Shown here piece after piece: positions 7,642-14,815 of a DNA stretch of 22,446 nucleotides. The position numbers were made by a program, and so were the translations under genes. The notes beneath the pieces were generated by a model. The model did not search any database. It was given only the letters and a program-made list of their open reading frames with translations, and was not told where the DNA came from. How positions within the stretch are numbered: position 1 is the first letter of the stretch; the number at the start of each line of letters is the position of its first letter. The stretch lies in the NCBI GenBank assembly GCA_035544575.1, contig DATKEC010000050.1, positions 1-22,446 on the forward strand, written 5' to 3'. This DNA is from DATHWB01 sp035544575 (GTDB lineage Bacteria; Actinomycetota; Acidimicrobiia; Spongiisociales; ZC4RG35).

Positions 7642-8040
7642 ATGCCGGACGACCAGACCGTTCCTGAATTCAACCTCCCGGACTGGGGCACCGAGGGCGC
7701 ACCTCCTGAACCCGCCGTTCTCGACGAGAGCACCGACGAGGATGTCTCCGATCCGATCGAGATCTCGGTCGAACGGTCGATTCTGCTCGCCGCCGGCGCG
7801 CTCCCACCCCGATGGGACGTCCGCACTGTCCATGGGCTGGTGACCGGCCACGCCAAGAGCGACAAGGACGATCACGTCGCGGCGGTGGAGTCGGCGACGT
7901 CGAAGGCGCTGGCCGAACTGTCCCGGCGAGCCGTTGAGATGGGGGCCAACGCCGTCACCGATGTGAGGGTTACGACAACGGGGCGCAAGTCCAGGGTGGT
8001 CGCCACCGCATGGGGTACGGCGGTCTCGTTCAGTCGGTGA
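7642..8040 (+). CDS. YbjQ/UPF0145-like protein with acidic N-terminal extension
   Basis: The protein has 132 residues. Residues 1-45 are acidic and proline-rich and probably disordered. Residues about 58-131 resemble the YbjQ/UPF0145 fold: a beta-strand with VHGLVTGHA, a long helix (AAVESATSKALAELSRRAVEMG), then the family signature GANAVTDVRV and a closing WGTAVSF. Such proteins form small oligomers of unknown function, and no catalytic residues are evident. The ATG has no SD but sits 7 nt after TATCCT, so it is probably leaderless. Its 3' end overlaps the 3' end of the convergent DUF4097 gene by 11 bp. The family assignment is from the GANAV core; the function is not known. Confidence 0.75.
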   Translation: MPDDQTVPEFNLPDWGTEGAPPEPAVLDESTDEDVSDPIEISVERSILLAAGALPPRWDVRTVHGLVTGHAKSDKDDHVAAVESATSKALAELSRRAVEMGANAVTDVRVTTTGRKSRVVATAWGTAVSFSR

Positions 8041-8803
8041 AGGTCGAGATCCGGATGTCTCCCGACACTGTCTTGGCGTTCAGTCGGACGCGGCGACGTT
8101 CGCCGGTCGACTGACCGCCCTCGGACTTGGACGGAACGTGAACCGTGCCCGACAGGGTGTTCACCTCGGCGTCGAGCGTGATCCCCTTGGGGAAACCGAT
8201 CACGAGATCGCCAGACACGGACTTGATGGTGACCTCGTCACCCCGGAACCTCTCGATCCTCAGGTCCCCTGATGCACTGTTCGCTCTCACGTCACCCCCG
8301 ACTTCGTCAGTACGGACGTCGCCCGATGCCAGCGCCGCGGTGAGACGACCGCCGACGCGGTCGACCCAGATGTCACCGGAGGCCGAATTCACTCGGAGAT
8401 CGTCACCGACCCGCTCGCCCCGAACCGAACCTGAGGCCGTCTTGATCTCGACGGTGTGCGCGACCCGGAACGACACATCGCCCGATGCCGTCCGACATGT
8501 CAAGTCACCCATCTCCCCGTCCACGAAGACGTCCGCCGACGCAGAGCCCACGTCGAGGTCGCACCCGATTGGCACGGCGGCATTGATACGGACGTTGCCC
8601 CGAACGACCCATCCGCTCCGGTTGTCCGAGACGTAGATGGTGTCGCCCGATTGGTGAATCTCGACCATGTCGGGGTCCTTGGTGCTCACCTCCAGCGAGA
8701 CCCGTCCGGTTGGGCCCGCGGTGACGTCGACTCGTCCCGATTGGATCTTCACGCTCAAGGCGGGTTTCGGTCCGACGGTGAACTCGTGGCTGATGGCGCT
8801 CAC
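8030..8803 (-). CDS. DUF4097 beta-repeat protein
   Basis: This 257-residue protein has no signal peptide or membrane segment, so it is probably cytoplasmic despite the 'putative adhesin' label used for DUF4097. Residues 85-220 repeat a (T/S/L)-(A/V/L)-S-G-(D/S/T) turn at about 105, 122, 140, 158, 176, 195 and 216, then again at 245. The period is mostly 17-19 residues, as in a right-handed beta-helix or solenoid with one turn per repeat. The start overlaps the stop of the upstream ribbon-helix-helix gene (ATGA), so the two are translationally coupled and probably act together. The biochemical role of DUF4097 proteins is not established. It would be the effector or ligand-binding partner in this small operon. 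Confidence 0.85.
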   Translation of the reverse strand: MSAISHEFTVGPKPALSVKIQSGRVDVTAGPTGRVSLEVSTKDPDMVEIHQSGDTIYVSDNRSGWVVRGNVRINAAVPIGCDLDVGSASADVFVDGEMGDLTCRTASGDVSFRVAHTVEIKTASGSVRGERVGDDLRVNSASGDIWVDRVGGRLTAALASGDVRTDEVGGDVRANSASGDLRIERFRGDEVTIKSVSGDLVIGFPKGITLDAEVNTLSGTVHVPSKSEGGQSTGERRRVRLNAKTVSGDIRISTFTD

Positions 8804-9249
8804 AGGTCGAAGCTCCCGCGCACGCTTCGGCCCACCTTCGTAGCCTTTCGGGCTCCGCTCGTGAGTGTCTTGACGACCCAGGTGTTCACCGAATCGCCGG
8901 TTTCGTCCGCGGCCGACTCGACCAGCCCCTTCAGCGTCGGGGGGAGGCGCAGCGTGATGCGGGCATCGAAGTCTTCCTCGAGAGCCGACGATTCGATGTG
9001 GGTGGCCTGGCTGACCCGCAACTGCGGTTCGCCATCGACGAGTACCACATCCACGGTGCGGTCACCGAGCTGTGCGCCGACTTCTTCGGCAGCCTGTTGG
9101 GCCAGCTCCATGCCGACCTGTCGCAATGCAGGTTCCAGAGCTGCGAGGAGCTGTGAGGCAGCAGCCTCCATCGTCGAATCCGCCCCGGCGACGGCGAGCT
9201 GGGTGCTCACCGCCGCCTCGAGCGCGGTGAGAACGGGAGTGAGGTGCAT
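8800..9249 (-). CDS. HicB-like ribbon-helix-helix protein
   Basis: This is a 149-residue protein. The start at 9249 is supported by AGGAAG at 9263-9258, 8 nt upstream, and by overlap with the stop of the 37-aa ORF. An open extension to 9408 would remove that ORF and has no SD. Residues 1-60 are helical and Ala/Gln-rich, and 65-90 look like beta strands. Residues 97-130 (ITLRLPPTLKGLVESAADE, then GDSVNTWVVKTL) match the HicB/Arc-type ribbon-helix-helix: one strand, then two helices with the typical NTWVV second helix. Such domains bind DNA as dimers on direct or inverted repeats. It probably represses its own promoter through the repeats at 9397-9426. No HicA toxin gene is adjacent, so this is not a classical HicAB pair. 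Confidence 0.75.
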   Translation of the reverse strand: MHLTPVLTALEAAVSTQLAVAGADSTMEAAASQLLAALEPALRQVGMELAQQAAEEVGAQLGDRTVDVVLVDGEPQLRVSQATHIESSALEEDFDARITLRLPPTLKGLVESAADETGDSVNTWVVKTLTSGARKATKVGRSVRGSFDL

Positions 9250-9362
9250 CAGCGGGTCTTCCTCTCGACGCGATCCTGGCGCACCCGAGGAATGCGCGGG
9301 GTTGCCCGGTGCCGACGAAGGTACTCGGCGTGATGTGCCTGATAGAAACTGTGGGCGGTCAT
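9249..9362 (-). CDS. Small basic ORF, 37 aa, first gene of the RHH/DUF4097 operon
   Basis: ATG at 9362 opens a 37-codon frame ending in TGA at 9251-9249, whose last base is the A of the ribbon-helix-helix ATG (TGATG overlap). AGGAG at 9376-9372 lies 9 nt before the ATG, a good SD, and a TTGACA promoter lies just upstream. The predicted peptide starts MTAHSFYQAHHAEYLRRHRA and is rich in Arg and His with one Glu pair only; it has no membrane segment. The overlap, SD and promoter together argue for a translated gene or a leader peptide controlling the next gene. I do not recognise a function. It could instead be a non-conserved upstream ORF that only couples translation. Confidence 0.6.
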   Translation of the reverse strand: MTAHSFYQAHHAEYLRRHRATPRIPRVRQDRVERKTR

Positions 9363-9396
9363 TGTCCTGCTCTCCTCTGTGTGAAACTCTGCTGTG

Positions 9397-9426
9397 TGAT
9401 GTCACCATGATGTCATAATGATGTCA
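9397..9426. repeat. Three 8-bp direct repeats with 11-bp period, candidate operator
   Basis: TGATGTCA occurs perfectly at 9397-9404, 9408-9415 and 9419-9426, separated by 3-bp spacers, so each copy lies about one helical turn from the next. The unit is itself nearly palindromic (TGA..TCA). On the minus strand the array covers the spacer, the -10 hexamer and the start of the transcript of the small-ORF/RHH/DUF4097 operon. Tandem short repeats on one DNA face are typical targets of ribbon-helix-helix dimers, so autorepression is the likely use. Confidence 0.65.
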
Positions 9427-9435
9427 CGCTGTCAA
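9407..9435 (-). promoter_or_regulatory. Sigma70-type promoter of the small-ORF/RHH/DUF4097 operon
   Basis: On the minus strand a perfect TTGACA (-35, 9435-9430) is followed after 17 nt by CATCAT (-10, 9412-9407), 4 of 6 matches to TATAAT. Transcription would start near 9400, leaving a leader of about 38 nt with an SD before the ATG at 9362. This canonical layout contrasts with the leaderless promoters elsewhere in the window. The -10 and spacer lie within the direct-repeat array. Confidence 0.6.
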
Positions 9436-9478
9436 GGGGTTTCTGTCATGCCAAGCGCGTCACTAATGAGGCGCTGCC

Positions 9479-9492
9479 CCGCTAAAAAGCGG
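9479..9492 (-). terminator. Short hairpin after the response regulator gene
   Basis: On the minus strand CCGCT and AGCGG form a 5-bp stem around a 4-nt T loop, starting 8 nt after the response-regulator stop. It could be extended by neighbouring G/C bases. No T-run follows, so it is at best a weak terminator separating the two-component operon from the next minus-strand promoter. Confidence 0.3.
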
Positions 9493-9499
9493 CCACGGG

Positions 9500-10135
9500 T
9501 CAGATCAGGCGGCGTTCGGCGGCCCAGCGGGTGAGTTCGTTGCGGTTGGAGAGTTGCAGCTTGCGCAGCACGTTCGAGACGTGGGTTTCGACGGTCTTGA
9601 TGGAGATGAACAGCTCCTCACCCGTCTCGCGGTAGGTGTAGCCGCGGGCGATGAGACGCAGCACCTCGCGTTCGCGATCCGTGAGGAGGTCGAACTCGGG
9701 GTCCACCTGGCCGACCGGGACCGAACTGAACGCGTCGAGCACGAAGCCTGCCAGGCGGGGCGAGAACACCGCCTCTCCGGCAGCGACCGTGCGGATGGCC
9801 GCCGCCACCTCCTCCGGCGATGCGGTCTTCGTGATGTATCCCCGCGCGCCGGCTCGTACCACGGAGACCACATCGTCGGCCGCATCGGACGCCGACAACG
9901 CGAGAAACACCTGGTCGTCGATGTGCTGGCGCACCCCGGCGACGACGGCCGCTCCCCCGCCTCCCGGAAGGTGCACGTCCAAGAGCACCACATCGGGCCG
10001 GCGTTCGAGGATGAGCTCGACGGCGCCTTCGACATCGGATGCTTCGCCGATCACTTCGAGATCGGCGGCGAGCTCCGCCCGCACGCCGGCGCGGAACAGA
10101 TCGTGGTCGTCCACGATGAACACGCGGATCGTCAT
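9500..10135 (-). CDS. NarL/FixJ-family response regulator
   Basis: This is a 211-residue DNA-binding response regulator. The start is the ATG at 10135 giving MTIRVFIVDDHDLFRAGV; it overlaps the kinase stop by 4 nt, whereas the longer frame to 10168 runs inside the kinase gene. The receiver domain (1-120) has the acidic pair Asp9-Asp10, phospho-acceptor Asp53 in LLDVHLPG, Ser/Thr position near 81 and Lys103 in GYITKTAS. The LuxR-type helix-turn-helix (about 148-208) shows LTDREREVLRLIARGYTYRE and ISIKTVETHVSNVLRKL. It is phosphorylated by the kinase encoded directly upstream. Targets are unknown; the divergent lipoprotein gene next to the kinase is the obvious first candidate. Confidence 0.96.
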   Translation of the reverse strand: MTIRVFIVDDHDLFRAGVRAELAADLEVIGEASDVEGAVELILERRPDVVLLDVHLPGGGGAAVVAGVRQHIDDQVFLALSASDAADDVVSVVRAGARGYITKTASPEEVAAAIRTVAAGEAVFSPRLAGFVLDAFSSVPVGQVDPEFDLLTDREREVLRLIARGYTYRETGEELFISIKTVETHVSNVLRKLQLSNRNELTRWAAERRLI

Positions 10136-11244
10136 CGCGGGACCTCCAGTCGCCATTCGGTTCCCCATCCCGTCTCGGACCGCACGATCGCCGCGCCGTG
10201 GCGGCTCGTGACACGTCCGATGATCGATTCTCGCACGCCGAGGCGATCATCCGGGAGTTGGGCCGGATCGAAGCCCGTGCCGCGGTCGCGTACGAAGACA
10301 CGGAAGACCTCGTCGGTCACCTCGCCGAACACCGTCACCACCGATGCCCCCGAATGCATCGCGGCGTTGCTCATCGCCTCGCCCGCCGCCGCCACGAGGG
10401 CGAGGGCGTCATCGGTGAGCAACTCGTCACCCGACGTCACCACTTCGACCGGCACTGAGTGCCGTTCCTCGACCTCGCCGGCGGCTGCCGTCAATGCCGA
10501 CGCGAACGTTCCGTCGACGCTCGGTCCGCCGAAGAGCCAGTCCCGCAGCTCCCGCTCCTGTTTCCTGGCGAGCATGGTGACCTCACCGGGTTCTGCGGAG
10601 CGGCGTTGGATGAGAGCGAGGGTCTGCAACACCGAGTCGTGCAGGTGACGAGAGATCTCCACTCGTTCCTCGGCCCGCGCCGTGGCCGCTTCGGCCGTGC
10701 GTCGGCGGTTGTCGGCTTCCCTCCGCTGCCGGTCGGCGGCCCGGAGAACACGGACCACCCATGTGAAGATCGAGGCACCAGCCGTATAGAGAACGATCGA
10801 ACCGACGGCGTCTCCGACTCCGCCGGGCCGTACGGCCAGTGTGATGGCAATCATGATGAGCGCTGCCGCCCACGCTTCCCGACGCCCCCGGATCGAGGCG
10901 ATGGCGACCACGATCAAGGGCAAGCCGCCCGAATAGTTGATCACGCCTGGCCCTGTCGCAGCCGAGGCGACGAGTGCACCGGCACCGAGGACGACATCGG
11001 CGCCGAGCGCCGGGATGGCCACCAGCCGGTGGAGTCGGGTCGACGACCACGCCACCGCCACCATCGACCATGCACCCACGATGGCGGCCACGGTGATCGG
11101 GAGCCACGGTTGCTGCATGGCGTCGCGGCTCACGAGATACGCAGCGAGAACCAGGATTCCGACCCATGCCGCCCCTATGACCCGCGCTCCGGCGGCAATG
11201 CGGAGAAGGATCGCTTCGAGATCATCGAGAGGTTGGGACGTCAT
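10132..11244 (-). CDS. Sensor histidine kinase (HisKA_3, NarL/DesK type)
   Basis: This is a 370-residue membrane sensor kinase. The start at 11244 (MTSQPLDDLEAIL) is supported by TAGCCT 8 nt upstream, suggesting a leaderless mRNA. Residues about 20-165 contain five or six hydrophobic segments with short loops and no large extracytoplasmic domain, so the signal is probably sensed in or at the membrane. A coiled-coil-like linker (168-195) leads to the HisKA_3 box ISRHLHDSVLQTLALIQ with phospho-acceptor His202. The ATPase domain keeps the N-box (GEAMSNAAMHSG, Asn293) and DRGTGFDP (320-327). Its stop overlaps the regulator start. It is divergent from the AMIN-like lipoprotein across 45 bp. Confidence 0.95.
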   Translation of the reverse strand: MTSQPLDDLEAILLRIAAGARVIGAAWVGILVLAAYLVSRDAMQQPWLPITVAAIVGAWSMVAVAWSSTRLHRLVAIPALGADVVLGAGALVASAATGPGVINYSGGLPLIVVAIASIRGRREAWAAALIMIAITLAVRPGGVGDAVGSIVLYTAGASIFTWVVRVLRAADRQRREADNRRRTAEAATARAEERVEISRHLHDSVLQTLALIQRRSAEPGEVTMLARKQERELRDWLFGGPSVDGTFASALTAAAGEVEERHSVPVEVVTSGDELLTDDALALVAAAGEAMSNAAMHSGASVVTVFGEVTDEVFRVFVRDRGTGFDPAQLPDDRLGVRESIIGRVTSRHGAAIVRSETGWGTEWRLEVPR

Positions 11245-11252
11245 TGGCGTGA

Positions 11253-11282
11253 AGGCTAAGTCCCAGCGAGCGCCGTTAGCCT
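11253..11282. promoter_or_regulatory. Divergent leaderless promoters for the kinase and the lipoprotein
   Basis: The 45-bp gap holds TTAGCCT on each strand, forming a 7-bp inverted repeat at 11253-11259 and 11276-11282. The minus copy is 8 nt before the kinase ATG and the plus copy 7 nt before the lipoprotein ATG. The -35 region of each promoter would fall on the -10 of the other, so simultaneous occupancy by two polymerases looks impossible. No SD is present for either gene. Confidence 0.6.
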
Positions 11283-11289
11283 CATTGGC

Positions 11290-12180
11290 ATGCGTCCCGT
11301 TCCCCGTGCGAGGCGGGACCGGCTTGGGATCCTCGCCACCATCGTGCTGGTTCTCGCTGCCTGTTCTCCTCCCGACGCCACAACGACGACGACAGCGGTC
11401 GAGCCCGAAGACGCCTCGTCCACCACGACTGCGACGACGACCCGCACCATCACCACGGACGGAGGCGTTCTCGACGAGCCGCCGTGTAGCGCAGGCGACC
11501 AACCGTTCGTCCAGAACGGTGGTGCCGGTCTGATCGAGCGGGCGGACAGCGATGCCGACATCATCGCCGGACTGGCGTGGACGAGTTTTGGGAACTGTGA
11601 CCGTCTGGTGATCGACTTCGTCGCTGCGAGCGGAGCACCGGCCGTCTCGCCGCCCGGGGTGGGACCCCTGTTCATCCGATCCGCCGGGGTTCTTCGGCTT
11701 CAGCTCGACGCAGCCGTCACGGGTTCGGCCATTCTCGATCAGGTGGTCGATTCGAACTTCGTGCACCGGGCTTTCGTCGTCCGCAGACCCACCGACGAAC
11801 TCTTCGTGGACCTGCACCTCAAGAATCCTGCCGTGGTGCGGGTCAACGTCGCCGCCGGACCTGCGCGAATCCTCGTCGATCTGCTGGCCGGCGGTGACGC
11901 CTATACGTCGCCGGCCATCGTGACCGAGGATCTGGTCGTCGTCGATCCGGTCGGAGGCCCGCTGATATACCCGTTCACGGTCAACGGCTACCTCCGCACC
12001 CTCGTCGACACCATGACGGTCGCGCTCGAGTCAGGCGAGGTGACGACGACACACGAGGGTGAGGTCGGACCGAAGGGTGATACCTGGGGAGCGTTCACGG
12101 TCCTGATTTCGGACGGGCCGGACGGCTCGGGAACGCTCATCGTCGGCGACCGGATCCCCATCGCCGTCGAGCTCTCGTGA
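11290..12180 (+). CDS. Lipoprotein with AMIN-like domain
   Basis: This is a 296-residue exported lipoprotein. It has an N-terminal basic region, a hydrophobic stretch (11-24) and lipobox LAAC with Cys25, followed by a Thr-rich linker (about 30-57) typical of actinobacterial surface lipoproteins. Residues about 65-195 resemble the AMIN-like domain: NCDRLVIDF near 101-109, a middle segment of beta strands, and ARILVDLL near 193. Residues about 220-295 (PFTVNGYLRTL, then WGAFTVLISDG) resemble a Gmad2-type Ig-like beta sandwich; this second assignment is weaker. AMIN domains can bind cell-wall material, so a wall-associated role is plausible but inferred. The ATG follows TAGCCT by 7 nt. The stop lies 5 bp from the convergent rimM stop. 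Confidence 0.75.
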   Translation: MRPVPRARRDRLGILATIVLVLAACSPPDATTTTTAVEPEDASSTTTATTTRTITTDGGVLDEPPCSAGDQPFVQNGGAGLIERADSDADIIAGLAWTSFGNCDRLVIDFVAASGAPAVSPPGVGPLFIRSAGVLRLQLDAAVTGSAILDQVVDSNFVHRAFVVRRPTDELFVDLHLKNPAVVRVNVAAGPARILVDLLAGGDAYTSPAIVTEDLVVVDPVGGPLIYPFTVNGYLRTLVDTMTVALESGEVTTTHEGEVGPKGDTWGAFTVLISDGPDGSGTLIVGDRIPIAVELS

Positions 12181-12185
12181 CGGCG

Positions 12186-12677
12186 TCAGCTCTCGGGAAC
12201 GAGCCCGGGTAGGTCGGCGACGACCACGGTCGCGGACTCCCTGTCCACGTCCGGGACCAGGGCGGCGACAAACGGGACTTCGAACGTGACCGGCCCACGG
12301 CGTACCACCAGCCGGTATTGGGCCGCACCCTCGACCACGTCGTCTACCCGTCCGAGGTCGGCACCATCCACTGATCGCACCCGAAATCCGATCAGCTCAT
12401 CCGGCCAGAACTCGTCGTCTTGGAGGTCGCGACGGACCGAGGAATCGATGAAGAGGAACTCACCGGTCAGTGCTTCCGCGCCCGTCCGGTCGGACACTTC
12501 CCGGAATCGAACGAGGAGCGAACCCGGCCGCTGCTGGGACCGTTCCACCGTGAGCTGGCGTCCGTCGTCGGTGTTGACGGCCGCGCCGGCCGCGAAGCGT
12601 TGCGGATTGTCTGTCTCAGGATGGACGGCCAGATACCCGTGGAGTCCGTGGGGGCGCCCGATACGCCCGACCAGCAC
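12186..12677 (-). CDS. rimM: Ribosome maturation factor RimM
   Basis: RimM assists assembly of the 30S subunit head by binding ribosomal protein uS19. I chose the GTG at 12677, four bases after the khpA stop, giving a 163-residue protein that begins MLVGRIGRPHGLHGYL, the usual RimM start. The longer open frame to 12770 lies inside khpA and is not supported. The N-terminal beta-barrel (about 1-80) is followed by the PRC-barrel domain (about 88-160) with DELIGFRV, LGRVDDVVEG and VPFVAALVPDVD. No SD is obvious before the GTG, so translation may be coupled to khpA. The order ffh-rpsP-khpA-rimM is conserved in many actinobacteria, where trmD would normally follow next. Confidence 0.95.
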   Translation of the reverse strand: MLVGRIGRPHGLHGYLAVHPETDNPQRFAAGAAVNTDDGRQLTVERSQQRPGSLLVRFREVSDRTGAEALTGEFLFIDSSVRRDLQDDEFWPDELIGFRVRSVDGADLGRVDDVVEGAAQYRLVVRRGPVTFEVPFVAALVPDVDRESATVVVADLPGLVPES

Positions 12678-12681
12678 CCGG

Positions 12682-12939
12682 TCAGTCGATGAACTCGACG
12701 CCGGCAGACAGACCCTCCTCGTCGGCGGCGGCCTGGGCCACCGTGCGGATGGCGCGCGCCACCCGTCCACGCCGTCCGATCACCCGTCCCAGATCGCCCT
12801 TGGCGGTGCGGACCTCGGCAACGACCTCGTCCGGTCCCTGCTCGACCAGGGTCACATCGACCTCCTCGGGCTTGGAGACGATTTCCTTGACGAGAAACGT
12901 GACCACGTTCTCGACGATCTCGCCCTTGGTGTCAGTCAC
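12682..12939 (-). CDS. khpA: KH-domain RNA-binding protein KhpA
   Basis: This is an 85-residue single KH-domain protein (YlqC/KhpA family), a small RNA-binding protein that in some Gram-positive bacteria pairs with KhpB/Jag and affects cell elongation. The KH signature is DLGRVIGRRGRVARAIRTV, with the GxxG loop GRRG at 55-58. The start is a GTG at 12939 with GGAGGAA just upstream, and it overlaps the rpsP stop by 4 nt (GTGA). The position between rpsP and rimM is the classical one for this gene and supports the identity. Confidence 0.95.
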   Translation of the reverse strand: MTDTKGEIVENVVTFLVKEIVSKPEEVDVTLVEQGPDEVVAEVRTAKGDLGRVIGRRGRVARAIRTVAQAAADEEGLSAGVEFID

Positions 12940-13403
12940 TCTTCCTCCGGATCTTCGGCGACATCGGCATCGGCTTCCTCCGCGGTGGGCTCCTCTGTCA
13001 GGGGCTCTTCTGCGGCGGAGTCCTCGATGACGGCGGGTTCTGCCGCGGGATCACTTGCCGCATCGTCGGCGCCAACCCCTTCGACCGCGGCTGCGGGAGC
13101 AGCGGGTACGGGGGTCTTGGCAGCGACCGTGTGGATCTTCCCGGATGCCACCTTGTAGCGCGACATGGCCCCGGAGATCTCGAGGAGCTTGCGGACGGCG
13201 TCGGTGGGTTGAGCACCCTTCTTCAACCAGTCTATGGCCTTGTCGGTGTCGATCTCGATGACCGAGGGATCCTGACGGGGGTCGTATCGACCCAACAGGT
13301 CGATGTAACGGCCGTCACGCGGCGCACGGCCGTCGATCACGACCACGCGATAGAACGGGGAATGCTTCTTCCCCATGCGCATCAGGCGCATCTTGACGGC
13401 CAT
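12936..13403 (-). CDS. rpsP: Ribosomal protein bS16 with acidic C-terminal tail
   Basis: Residues 1-90 are a normal small-subunit protein bS16: AVKMRLMRMGKKHSPFYRVV, DGRAPRDGRYIDLLGRYDP and the helix KAIDWLKKGAQPTDAVRKLL. Residues about 92-155 form an extension rich in Ala, Glu, Pro and Asp that ends in a run of acidic residues and is probably disordered. Actinobacterial bS16 proteins, such as the mycobacterial one, are known to be longer than the E. coli protein, so a tail is not unprecedented. The ATG lies 5 nt after the ffh stop, with GAGGTGA as SD inside the end of ffh. The stop overlaps the khpA start. Confidence 0.97.
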   Translation of the reverse strand: MAVKMRLMRMGKKHSPFYRVVVIDGRAPRDGRYIDLLGRYDPRQDPSVIEIDTDKAIDWLKKGAQPTDAVRKLLEISGAMSRYKVASGKIHTVAAKTPVPAAPAAAVEGVGADDAASDPAAEPAVIEDSAAEEPLTEEPTAEEADADVAEDPEEE

Positions 13404-13408
13404 CTACT

Positions 13409-14746
<1,338 letters not shown>

Positions 14747-14755
14747 GGGGGGTGA

Positions 14756-14809
14756 ACGCTAACGGTGCCAGCACGCTCTGCCGAACGCGCTCGGCGCCAT
14801 CGGTAGGCT
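14756..14809. promoter_or_regulatory. Divergent leaderless promoters for ffh and ppc
   Basis: The 69-bp gap contains TAGCGT on the minus strand (14761-14756), 9 nt before the ffh ATG, and TAGGCT on the plus strand (14804-14809), 6 nt before the ppc GTG. No SD precedes either start codon and no TTGACA-like -35 is visible at 17 bp from either element. Confidence 0.5.
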
Positions 14810-14815
14810 CGCTCT

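Noticed and set aside
8800..9408. HicAB toxin-antitoxin system
   Set aside because: The RHH domain resembles HicB, but no HicA-like dsRNA-binding toxin is encoded beside it; the partner is a 257-aa DUF4097 protein and the small upstream ORF does not look like HicA.
9249..9408. Longer N-terminus for the RHH protein starting at 9408
   Set aside because: It would start upstream of the predicted SD, inside the direct-repeat/promoter region, and has no SD of its own. The start at 9249 has AGGAAG at 8 nt and overlaps a small ORF stop.
10136..10168. Longer response-regulator start (MGNRMATGG...)
   Set aside because: The receiver domain normally begins with the MTIRVFIVDD sequence at 10135, and that ATG overlaps the kinase stop in the usual coupled manner.
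12170..12195. Direct repeat AGCTCTCG (12170 and 12188) and short palindrome across the convergent lipoprotein/rimM stops
   Set aside because: The repeat is only 8 bp, lies inside both coding ends, and the palindrome consists largely of the two opposed stop codons; chance is the simplest explanation.
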